Assembly (NCBI GenBank): GCA_964403565.1
Contig: CAYOFV010000019.1
Span: 1 to 22,537 of the forward strand
Reading direction: 5' to 3'
From: Thioglobus_B sp964403565
Lineage (GTDB): Bacteria > Pseudomonadota > Gammaproteobacteria > PS1 > Pseudothioglobaceae
DNA: 22,537 nucleotides
The stretch's first letter is position 1; every line of letters starts with the position of its first letter. This document shows, in pieces, positions 6,443-13,364 of the stretch. The notes beneath the pieces are model-generated. The model was not told the origin of the DNA, made no database searches, and saw only the letters and a list, made by a program, of their open reading frames with translations. Both the position numbers and the translations under genes were made by a program.

Positions 6443-7713
6443 GAAAGTTAGTTTTTTTATTTGCGCTTGTTTTGTCACAAGCATCATTAGCATTATTAGA
6501 AGTTACAGTTACAAAACAAAATCCAGAAGGATTCCCAATTGTAATTGCTCCATTTGCTGTTAATGGAGATGCGTCTCAAGGTATGTCAATTGCGCATATT
6601 ATGCGTGATAACTTTAACCGTTCTGGCGAGTTCAAAGCCTCTAGTGCTGATTATGTAGTAACTAAAGATATTGATTTTGATAAGTGGCGCAGAAATAAAA
6701 CTGAGGCCATTGTTTACGGCAAGCTTGAAAAAGTTAGTAAAAAGATTTTTAATGTTGAGATTAATTTAGTAGATATATATTCTGCTAAAGAATTGTATTC
6801 TGCAAAATTTGCTGTACATAATAGTGGCATAAGAAGAATAGCACATTACTTATCTGATCATATTTTTAATGCATTACTTGGTGAAAAAGGCTCATTTGAC
6901 ACGCGTCTTGCATATGTAACAGTTATTAACAAAAAGAATAACCAGCGCGAGTATCATCTTGAAATCTCAGATTCGGATGCGCAAAATCCACAAGCAGTAT
7001 TAAGATCGTACGATCCGATTTTATCTCCTGCATGGTCGCCAGATCAAAACAAAATTGCTTATGTATCATTTAGAAATGCTAGGTCTGAGGTGTTTATTCA
7101 ATATCCATTTGTACGTCGTAAGACTGAAAAATTACCATATTTTGACGGCATAGCATCATCTCCTAGCTGGCATCCAGATGGTAAGAGTCTTATTCTTACA
7201 TTATCAAAAGATGGCAATAAAGATATCTATTCATACGATCTAGCAAGTAAAAAACTTACACGACTTACAAAAAACAGTGCAATTGATACTGAAGCTAGTT
7301 ATTCACCAGATGGCAAATCGATAGTTTTTACTTCAAATAGATCTGGACAAGTTCAGGTATATATTAAAAATTTAAAATCCAACAAGGTGTCACGAGCTAC
7401 TTTTGAAGGTACGTATAATGCAAAAGCAGTGTATTCTCCTGATGGAAAATCATTAGCTTTGGTGCATAGATTAGGCAAGGATTATCGTATTGCAATGCTG
7501 GATATCGAAACTAAAGATTTAACTGTAATGACTGATAATTCGTTAGATGAATCGCCGTTTTTCTCACCAAATGGTGGCATGATTATTTATGCTACAAACA
7601 AGAATGACAGTGGTGTGCTTTCAGTAGTATCAGTACTAGGTAAAAATACATTTGAACTAGCATCAAAAGCAGGCGAAGTTAGAGAGCCAAATTGGTCACA
7701 TTATTCAAAATAG
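6439..7713 (+). CDS. tolB: Tol-Pal system beta-propeller protein TolB
   Basis: A 424-residue periplasmic protein with a signal peptide (MRKLVFLFALVLSQASLA, cleavage likely after residue 18). The N-terminal TolB domain includes FPIVIAPFAV. The C-terminal six-bladed propeller shows repeated blade motifs such as SPAWSPDQNKIAYVS, SSPSWHPDGKSLILT, EASYSPDGKSIVFTS, KAVYSPDGKSLALV and ESPFFSPNGGMIIYA. It binds Pal and TolA and supports outer-membrane constriction in division. Followed by pal (10-base gap, strong GAGGAG). The usual upstream tolQ, tolR and tolA are not here; iscX takes that place. Confidence 0.97.
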   Translation: MRKLVFLFALVLSQASLALLEVTVTKQNPEGFPIVIAPFAVNGDASQGMSIAHIMRDNFNRSGEFKASSADYVVTKDIDFDKWRRNKTEAIVYGKLEKVSKKIFNVEINLVDIYSAKELYSAKFAVHNSGIRRIAHYLSDHIFNALLGEKGSFDTRLAYVTVINKKNNQREYHLEISDSDAQNPQAVLRSYDPILSPAWSPDQNKIAYVSFRNARSEVFIQYPFVRRKTEKLPYFDGIASSPSWHPDGKSLILTLSKDGNKDIYSYDLASKKLTRLTKNSAIDTEASYSPDGKSIVFTSNRSGQVQVYIKNLKSNKVSRATFEGTYNAKAVYSPDGKSLALVHRLGKDYRIAMLDIETKDLTVMTDNSLDESPFFSPNGGMIIYATNKNDSGVLSVVSVLGKNTFELASKAGEVREPNWSHYSK

Positions 7714-7723
7714 AGGAGAAAAA

Positions 7724-8305
7724 ATGCAAAAAATATTACTAACAACAATAAGTGCAGTGCTTATTAGTTCTTGCTCAACCAACGATGTAAAGAGCGCTGC
7801 AAATGATTTATATGAAAAAGTAATGCCTAGAGATGAGATTGTAAATAACTCTACTGAAGAAAGTATTATTGCTAAAGACAATTCTAGTTTTGATGCACAA
7901 AGTATTAGTGGTAGTAATATGACTACAGCAAAAGCATCAAGCGCAACTAAAAGTGCTGTTTCAGGTCTTAAAGATTCTGGGGTTAAGTTCACTCTACATT
8001 TTGGTTATGATAATTTTGAAATTGATGCAGAAAATACTAACGAGATTATCAAACATGCAAACTTTATGCGTGAAAATCCAAATGTTAGATTGCGTATAGA
8101 AGGGCATGCAGATGAGCGTGGTACACGCGAATATAATCTTGCGCTTGGTGAAAATAGAGCTTTGGCAGTTAAAGAAGTGCTAGGATTATACGACCTTGGG
8201 TCAAGAGTTGATGTTATTAGTTTTGGTGAAGAAAAGCCTCTTATTAATGCTCATGATGAAAAAGCTTATCAACAGAATCGTCGTGTTGACTTTGTATATG
8301 AGTAG
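7724..8305 (+). CDS. pal: Peptidoglycan-associated lipoprotein Pal
   Basis: A 193-residue lipoprotein. Signal MQKILLTTISAVLISSC puts the lipidated Cys at 17, followed by Ser-Thr-Asn, compatible with outer-membrane sorting. A low-complexity tether (about 20-85) leads to an OmpA-like peptidoglycan-binding domain (about 88-193) with FGYDNFEID, RIEGHADERGTREYNLALGENRA and NRRVDFVYE. The Asp and Arg of the diaminopimelate-binding motif are present. A strong GAGGAG precedes the ATG. It forms the Tol-Pal complex with TolB upstream and CpoB downstream. Confidence 0.97.
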   Translation: MQKILLTTISAVLISSCSTNDVKSAANDLYEKVMPRDEIVNNSTEESIIAKDNSSFDAQSISGSNMTTAKASSATKSAVSGLKDSGVKFTLHFGYDNFEIDAENTNEIIKHANFMRENPNVRLRIEGHADERGTREYNLALGENRALAVKEVLGLYDLGSRVDVISFGEEKPLINAHDEKAYQQNRRVDFVYE

Positions 8306-8314
8306 TTGATATCT

Positions 8315-8332
8315 GAGACCTTTATATAAATG
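8315..8332. repeat. Sequence resembling the end of the pabB-nadE miniature element
   Basis: GAGACCTTTATATAAATG, directly before the cpoB start, agrees at 15 of 18 positions with the terminal repeat GAGACCTTTGCATAAATA at 10320. No partner end is visible nearby, so it may be a solo relic or chance. Confidence 0.25.
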
Positions 8333-9022
8333 AAAATTAGAATTGCACTAGTAAGTATTTTATCTTTAGCGCTTAGTCAAGGAGTGAGCGCTAAGATCAA
8401 TACTGAAAAAGTAATTCTAGATCATAATAAAAAAATTAAACGCCTAGTTAAGAAAAATAGAGCACTTAAAGGGCAAATAGAAAAACTAGAAGAGAGACAA
8501 AAACAAAGTAGTAAAAAAATTGCTGAATTGTTTAATTTATATGAATATAAAAAATCTAGTAAAGTAGTTGAGCAAACTATGCTTCGGGTTCGAGAGCATA
8601 ATAAAAAAGCTAGAAAAATTTACACTAATGCTAGAAGTTTGCTTGTTACTGATCAATACGATAAGGCAATTGAATCGTTTAAAAAGTATTTAGATATATA
8701 TCCTGATAATAATCATGCGTCAGATGCAAAATACTGGTTAGCAAAATCTTATTTTGCTAAGGGTGATTATCAAAACGCTCGCAATACTTTTATTGAGTTT
8801 CAACAGCAAAGCCCACTACATCATAAATATTCAAATTCTTTATTTGAGTTGGCAAGAGTTTATGTAGAGCTTAATCAGAGTGATAAAGCTACCAAGTTAT
8901 TAGATATCATGCTTAAAAAGTTTCCAAATCATAATTCTATAAATAGAGTTAATCAGCTTATTAGTGAAATTACCCCAAAGCCTGTTATTGAAAGTCAAGA
9001 AGAAGCTAGCAAGGTTAATTAA
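8330..9022 (+). CDS. cpoB: Cell-division coordinator CpoB (YbgF), coiled-coil/TPR
   Basis: A 230-residue periplasmic protein with a signal peptide (MKIRIALVSILSLALSQGVSA). A charged coiled coil at about 25-65 (rich in Lys/Glu, RALKGQIEKLEERQKQSS) probably drives trimerisation. Three TPR-like repeats follow from about residue 95 (AIESFKKYLDIYPDNNHASDAKYWLAKSYF..., ARNTFIEFQQQSPLHHKYSNSLFELARVYVEL..., ATKLLDIMLKKFPNH). CpoB links peptidoglycan synthesis by PBP1B to Tol constriction. Its position after pal is the standard one. The SD is weak, and the leader includes a string resembling a miniature-element end. Confidence 0.93.
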   Translation: MKIRIALVSILSLALSQGVSAKINTEKVILDHNKKIKRLVKKNRALKGQIEKLEERQKQSSKKIAELFNLYEYKKSSKVVEQTMLRVREHNKKARKIYTNARSLLVTDQYDKAIESFKKYLDIYPDNNHASDAKYWLAKSYFAKGDYQNARNTFIEFQQQSPLHHKYSNSLFELARVYVELNQSDKATKLLDIMLKKFPNHNSINRVNQLISEITPKPVIESQEEASKVN

Positions 9023-9031
9023 TATATTGGT

Positions 9032-10321
9032 GTGAAGGTAGTTAATACTCAAAATTTTGAGCTAGATCTACTATGTAGTCTAGATAAAAACAAATATCCA
9101 TTTTTGCTTGAAAGTGTTAGTAATAATACTGATAATCGCTATTCAATTTTATTTGCAAATCCAGGCGATAAAATCGAGCTAAATAATCTAGATGAGTTTG
9201 ATTTTTTACAAAAACTAGAATCAAAAGTCAAAACCACAAGTGCAGAATCAGACTTGCCATTTGTAGGTGGTTATTTTGTTTATCTATCATACGAATTGAT
9301 TGGACAAATTGAAACAGTTCTTGCTAAGGATCTACACTTTGCAGATACACCATTAGCTACAGCTGTTTATATAAATAGTGCAGTTATATTTGATCATTTG
9401 CAAAACCAAACCTTTATTGTTGACGCTGATGACAATCAAGCAAGAATTGCTGATATTGTTAATGATATCGGCAATATTAAAAAGCAAAGCAAAACGGATT
9501 TTTCTGGCAATCTTTATCATGAAGATGATAAAAAGTTTTTAGATGGTGTTGATAAGATAAAAGACTATATTGTTGCAGGAGATGTGTTTCAGGTAAATTT
9601 GTCTCGTAAGTGGAATTATGAATTAGATAAAAATATAAAATCTACGCAAATATATAAAGCCCTAAAACAATCTAATCCTGCACCATTTTCAGCACTTGCG
9701 CAGTTTGATAGTTTTTCTATTATCTCTTCATCACCAGAAAGGTTATTTAGTGTTAGTGGAGATATTATCCAAACTCGGCCAATTGCTGGCACCCATCCTC
9801 GTGGTAGTGGTGATGAAGATGAGGTTTTGAAAGATAGGCTTATTAATCATCCAAAAGAGCAGGCTGAACATATTATGCTTTTAGATCTTGAGCGTAATGA
9901 TCTGGGTAGGGTGTGTGAGTATGGATCTGTAAAGGTGGATGATATTATGTTTTTAGAAACCTATCCTTATGTGCATCACATAGTTTCTAACATTAGAGGA
10001 AAGTTAAAGAAAGATGCAACTATTAAAGACATTGTAAGAGCACTTTTCCCTGGCGGTACAATTACCGGCTGTCCAAAGGTTAGATGCATGCAAATAATTG
10101 CCGAGTTAGAGCAACAACCGCGTGCTGCTTATACCGGTTCACTTGGCTATATCAGTAATAATGGTAATATGGATTTTAATATTTTGATCCGCACTATAAC
10201 TAAACAAAACAAGAATTTAAGTTTTAGAGCTGGGGCAGGAATTGTGTTTGATTCGATTGCTACTAACGAACTTGAAGAAACCAAACACAAGGCTGAGGGT
10301 TTGTTAAAGGTATTTAATTGA
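9032..10321 (+). CDS. pabB: Chorismate-utilising synthase, probably aminodeoxychorismate synthase component I
   Basis: A 429-residue anthranilate synthase I/PabB-family enzyme starting with GTG. The N-terminal domain has YPFLLESVSNNTDNRYSIL. The chorismate-binding domain has GDVFQVNLSRKW, SPERLF, TRPIAGTHPRG, EHIMLLDLERNDLGRV, FPGGTITGCPKVR and GAGIVFDS. The length (429) and the GCPKVRCMQIIAELE block fit PabB, making 4-amino-4-deoxychorismate for folate. However, residue 252 in PIAGT is Ala, where E. coli PabB has its nucleophilic Lys (PIKGT); Ala is what TrpE has. TrpE-like use is therefore possible, though no trp genes are nearby. A miniature element now supplies two bases of its TGA stop. 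Confidence 0.82.
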   Translation: MKVVNTQNFELDLLCSLDKNKYPFLLESVSNNTDNRYSILFANPGDKIELNNLDEFDFLQKLESKVKTTSAESDLPFVGGYFVYLSYELIGQIETVLAKDLHFADTPLATAVYINSAVIFDHLQNQTFIVDADDNQARIADIVNDIGNIKKQSKTDFSGNLYHEDDKKFLDGVDKIKDYIVAGDVFQVNLSRKWNYELDKNIKSTQIYKALKQSNPAPFSALAQFDSFSIISSSPERLFSVSGDIIQTRPIAGTHPRGSGDEDEVLKDRLINHPKEQAEHIMLLDLERNDLGRVCEYGSVKVDDIMFLETYPYVHHIVSNIRGKLKKDATIKDIVRALFPGGTITGCPKVRCMQIIAELEQQPRAAYTGSLGYISNNGNMDFNILIRTITKQNKNLSFRAGAGIVFDSIATNELEETKHKAEGLLKVFN

Positions 10322-10484
10322 GACCTTTGCATAAATATGGGTGATTAGCAAAATGATAGATTTTGCTAAATTGGATATTTTATTAAAGTCAGTCCCAGAA
10401 GGGCTTCGACAGATTTTAATAAAATACTCAAGTTGGTAGGAGATGGTGTTTTGATGATTATTCGTATTTATGCAAAGGTCTCTA
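10320..10484. mobile_element. Palindromic miniature inverted-repeat element (about 165 bp)
   Basis: The left end GAGACCTTTGCATAAATA (10320-10337) is matched by an inverted copy ending GGTCTC at 10482. TAATT flanks both sides (10315-10319 and 10485-10489), consistent with a 5-bp target duplication if two extra bases belong to the right end. Inside are a perfect 10-bp stem (10345-10354/10360-10369) and a 12-bp AT stem (10376-10387/10415-10426) enclosing a small GC hairpin. No ORF. The GAGACCTTTGCA end recalls IS5-type insertion sequences (from memory). It sits between the stops of two convergent genes and may also act as a bidirectional terminator. Confidence 0.8.
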
Positions 10485-10487
10485 TAA

Positions 10488-12359
10488 TTAAGGGTTAAAC
10501 TTAGAAGTCATTGGATAGCGTCTTTCTTTGCCAAATGCATTGCTAGATACTTTTGGTCCAGGGGCAGATTGCCTTCTTTTGTATTCATTGTTAAGCACCA
10601 TGTTGGTAACACGTCTTACCGTATGTTCATTAAATCCAAGAGCTGTTATATATTCTACAGAGTGCTTGTTTTCAATAAATTCTTGCAAGATAGAATCAAG
10701 CTCTTCATATGGTGGTAAAGAGTCTTGGTCAACCTGATTAGGCGCAAGCTCTGCAGAAGGTTCGCGCTCTATCACTCTACGTGGAATAGTGTATTTAACT
10801 GAGTTTTTGTATTTAGCTAGTTTGTAAACTAAAGTTTTAGCAATATCTTTAAGCGGGGCGAAGCCACCAGACATATCACCATACAGAGTTGCATAGCCAA
10901 CAGCCATCTCAGATTTGTTGCCGGTAGTGAGAACTATTTTTCCAGACTTATTTGATATAGCCATAAGTAGTGTTCCACGAACTCTAGCTTGGATGTTTTC
11001 TTCGGTTGTGTCAGTTTGAGTATTGCCAAAAGCATTTGTTAGTTGATTATTAAAGCTATCAACCATTGGGTGAATATTTATTTCATGATATTCAACACCC
11101 ATATTTTGAGCTTGCTCTTTAGCGTCTTCTAGGCTCATGCTTGAAGTGTATTCATAAGGCATCATTACCGCTTGGATATTTTCACCACCAATTGCATCAG
11201 CTGCAATTGCTAAAGTTAGGGCAGAATCAATCCCGCCTGAAAGCCCAATAACTGCGCCATTAAACACTCCGTTCTTTTTAATATAGTCTCGCGTTGCCAA
11301 TACTAAAGAATCATAGATGGTTTTTTCAAAACTTGAGTCGGGGTGAATACTAGGTTTGTTAATATCTTGAACTACTTCACTAAAAAATGGAAGCTGTAGA
11401 ATAAGTGATCCAGATTTATCAATAACGAACGATCCACCATCAAACACTAGCTCATCTTGTCCACCAGTTATATTTACATAAATAATATCAACATTGCTCT
11501 CAATAGCTCTTTGTTTGATTTGCTTAATACGCTGGCTGTGTTTATCAATCTGAAAAGGGGAGGCATTAATAGTTATGATTTTTTGCGCACCAAAATTAAC
11601 TGATTGATTTATAGCATCAGAACTCCATGCATCTTCACAAATAACTACACCATATCTTGTGCCCATGCATTCGAAAACTAAGGGAGTACCGCCTGGGGTA
11701 AAGTAGCGCTTTTCATCAAATACACCATAGTTGGGTAATTGTTGCTTGTGGTAGGTGCGAATTTGCCCATGTTGAATTAAGTAAGCACTGTTGAATAATT
11801 TATTTTCAATTTTTGCAGGCGCACCAAAAATAATAGCAATATTTGACGGAATATTTAAACGTATTTTTTCAATGATAATTTCAACTTGATCAATAAAACC
11901 ATCACGCAGTAATAAATCCTCCGGAGGGTAGCCAATAAGAGCAAGCTCAGGAAAAATTAATAAATTAGTTGAGTTTTCTTGAGCCTCGATTGACAAATCG
12001 ATGATTTTTTGTGCATTATTGTTAATATCTCCAACAATGGGGTTAATTTGCGCGATTTCAATTTTAGCTTCCCCTGATTCGTTTGAAAGCTTTTCTAGCT
12101 GCTCCTGCCAAAATTTCGACTTCGTTTTATTGTTATTTAAATTAGCTTGCTCAAGCTTAGTGTTGGCAACAACTTCAGCTGGGTTGATTCTTAAAATATC
12201 TGCAAATAGCCATGCATGGGTTTCAGATAGTGCAGCTTTACCTGATGAATATTTACTTAGGTTGGATTGATTAATGCCATATGTTTGTGAAATTTTATAG
12301 TCAGAAAGCCCGGTCTTATCACGTATTTGAGCTAAATAATCTTTAGTTTTTATAGACAT
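10488..12359 (-). CDS. nadE: HTH domain fused to glutamine-dependent NAD+ synthetase
   Basis: 623 residues, about 80-95 longer than a usual two-domain NadE. Residues 1-70 form an XRE/Cro-like HTH (TGLSDYKISQTYGINQSNLS, then KYSSGKAAL), resembling the phage-related DUF3693 family up to about residue 88. Residues 98-340 are the glutaminase (CN-hydrolase) domain with catalytic Glu138 (FPELALIGYPPED), Lys205 and Cys241 (VVICEDAW). Residues 345-623 are the synthetase with the ATP loop SGGIDS (374-379) and TTGNKSEMAVGYATLYGDM. It makes NAD+ from deamido-NAD+, ATP and glutamine. No Met lies between 1 and 232, and I found no GTG/TTG start near the domain junction, so the fusion appears genuine. TATAAT lies 32 bases upstream. 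Confidence 0.93.
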   Translation of the reverse strand: MSIKTKDYLAQIRDKTGLSDYKISQTYGINQSNLSKYSSGKAALSETHAWLFADILRINPAEVVANTKLEQANLNNNKTKSKFWQEQLEKLSNESGEAKIEIAQINPIVGDINNNAQKIIDLSIEAQENSTNLLIFPELALIGYPPEDLLLRDGFIDQVEIIIEKIRLNIPSNIAIIFGAPAKIENKLFNSAYLIQHGQIRTYHKQQLPNYGVFDEKRYFTPGGTPLVFECMGTRYGVVICEDAWSSDAINQSVNFGAQKIITINASPFQIDKHSQRIKQIKQRAIESNVDIIYVNITGGQDELVFDGGSFVIDKSGSLILQLPFFSEVVQDINKPSIHPDSSFEKTIYDSLVLATRDYIKKNGVFNGAVIGLSGGIDSALTLAIAADAIGGENIQAVMMPYEYTSSMSLEDAKEQAQNMGVEYHEINIHPMVDSFNNQLTNAFGNTQTDTTEENIQARVRGTLLMAISNKSGKIVLTTGNKSEMAVGYATLYGDMSGGFAPLKDIAKTLVYKLAKYKNSVKYTIPRRVIEREPSAELAPNQVDQDSLPPYEELDSILQEFIENKHSVEYITALGFNEHTVRRVTNMVLNNEYKRRQSAPGPKVSSNAFGKERRYPMTSKFNP

Positions 12360-12390
12360 ATTTTTACGTATTTATAAGTTATTTATTGCC

Positions 12391-12396
12391 ATTATA
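12391..12396 (-). promoter_or_regulatory. nadE -10 element
   Basis: A perfect TATAAT on the minus strand lies about 32 bases before the nadE ATG. The expected -35 position (about 12414-12419) holds a copy of the ACCACTACTT repeat, not a consensus -35. Confidence 0.55.
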
Positions 12397-12408
12397 GTTA
12401 ATTTTTGC

Positions 12409-12454
12409 AAGTAGTGGTATTTTTTAACTATGGTAAAAAATATAAGTAGTGGTA
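12409..12454. promoter_or_regulatory. Three operator-like repeats upstream of nadE
   Basis: On the plus strand AAGTAGTGGTA occurs at 12409-12419 and 12444-12454, with a related AACTATGGTA at 12426-12435 between them. The last two copies continue into AAAAAATA. The first copy coincides with the nadE -35 region. They are candidates for binding by the HTH domain of the NadE fusion protein, which would give negative autoregulation. Confidence 0.5.
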
Positions 12455-12529
12455 AAAAATACATAATAAATATATAAGTAATTGATTTTTAATGAAAAAA
12501 TATATAGTTATTTTTTTTACATAAAATTG

Positions 12530-12558
12530 TTTACATTGGAAAATTTGAGTGATATAGT
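12530..12558 (+). promoter_or_regulatory. Sigma-70-type promoter of the Sel1-repeat gene
   Basis: TTTACA (12530-12535), a 17-bp spacer, then TATAGT (12553-12558). The start codon lies 34 bases after the -10, with AGGAG before it. Confidence 0.6.
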
Positions 12559-12591
12559 TCGCTTAACCAAACAACGAAATAGGAGAAAACC

Positions 12592-12945
12592 ATGGAGCAA
12601 ATGCACAAACATTTATTGGCAGAATCGCAATTAAACATTGATACTATTGAGATACAACACCAGGCTTATCTTGGTGACGCTAAAGCGCAATGCAAACTAG
12701 CTAGTATTTTCTTGAAAGGCAAAGGTGTTGAACAGAATTCTGAACATGCTTTTTATTGGTATCAAAAGGCTGCAAAGCAAGGAAATTTACTTGCTCAGTA
12801 CAACGTTTGGTATGCATATTTGATTGGTGATGGTGTTAAGGCTGATAAAAAAGAAGCTGATCGTTGGTTTACTAAAGCTTCAATGAAAAATGCTAGCTCT
12901 ACTAACTCTATCATTGCTCAATTAATTGGCACAACTGTGCATTAA
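12592..12945 (+). CDS. Small Sel1-repeat protein
   Basis: A 117-residue protein with two Sel1-like repeats: about 28-63 (GDAKAQCKLASIFLKGKGVEQNSEHAFYWYQKAAKQG) and 64-99 (LAQYNVWYAYLIGDGVKADKKEADRWFTKAS). There is no signal peptide or membrane segment, so it is probably cytoplasmic. Such solenoids are protein-interaction scaffolds; the partner is unknown. A good promoter and a strong AGGAG suggest solid expression. It diverges from nadE across a 232-bp region holding the operator-like repeats, so co-regulation is possible but unproven. A hairpin follows the stop codon. Confidence 0.85.
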   Translation: MEQMHKHLLAESQLNIDTIEIQHQAYLGDAKAQCKLASIFLKGKGVEQNSEHAFYWYQKAAKQGNLLAQYNVWYAYLIGDGVKADKKEADRWFTKASMKNASSTNSIIAQLIGTTVH

Positions 12946-12946
12946 A

Positions 12947-12974
12947 AACGACTAGAGGGTCGTTATATATTTTT
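12947..12974 (+). terminator. Probable terminator of the Sel1-repeat gene
   Basis: A 6-bp stem AACGAC (12947-12952) with GTCGTT (12959-12964) lies immediately after the stop codon and is followed by an A/T-rich tract with five T. Moderate strength. Confidence 0.45.
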
Positions 12975-12994
12975 ATTGTTTTTACGGGGGGAAA

Positions 12995-13072
12995 ATGGAA
13001 ACTTTATTAAACTCATTTGTATATTTTTCAGCAGTAGTTGTACTTTCTATTAGTTTTGTATCTGTAGTTTAA
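12995..13072 (+). CDS. Candidate 25-aa single-pass membrane peptide
   Basis: ATG is preceded by a G6 run that can serve as a ribosome site. The ORF encodes 25 residues starting METLLNSFVYFSAVVVLSIS, almost entirely one hydrophobic helix. It lies between the Sel1 gene and aapJ and is followed after three bases by another small membrane ORF. I recognise no family. Support rests on the SD and the clean hydrophobic helix; small peptides like this are easily missed and also easily over-called. Confidence 0.45.
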   Translation: METLLNSFVYFSAVVVLSISFVSVV

Positions 13073-13075
13073 AGC

Positions 13076-13255
13076 ATGAGTGCTTTAACTATTATTAAGC
13101 CAGTAATGGCTTTATTTGTTTTGCTTTTGGCCAGTAAGTCGATAGCTGCGGTTTATACAAACTACCTGACAACAGTTGATACTAGAGGACTAAGTATTAT
13201 TATATCTGTTGTAATGATATTAGGCCTTATGGCGTTTAAAAACAAACATCTATAA
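13076..13255 (+). CDS. Candidate 59-aa two-helix membrane protein
   Basis: The ATG lies three bases after the previous stop. The protein has two hydrophobic helices, about 8-26 (KPVMALFVLLLASKSIAAVY) and 39-54 (LSIIISVVMILGLMAF), joined by a short polar loop (TNYLTTVDTRG), and ends KNKHL. The first helix could instead be a signal peptide. It appears to be translated together with the 25-aa ORF. No family is recognised. It lies before aapJ, which has its own promoter, so a link to transport is only positional. Confidence 0.5.
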   Translation: MSALTIIKPVMALFVLLLASKSIAAVYTNYLTTVDTRGLSIIISVVMILGLMAFKNKHL

Positions 13256-13273
13256 AAACCGTTCAAAATTCTC

Positions 13274-13302
13274 TTTACACCCGCTTTAATTACTGTTAGA
13301 CT
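13274..13302 (+). promoter_or_regulatory. Promoter of aapJ
   Basis: TTTACA (13274-13279), a 17-bp spacer, and TAGACT (13297-13302) preceded by TG, giving an extended -10. The leader is about 55 bases and ends with GGGAG before the aapJ ATG. Confidence 0.55.
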
Positions 13303-13364
13303 TTAGTTTCGATAATTCATCGGGGGATTATTGTTATTTATCTTTTTTTATAACGGGAGAATTT

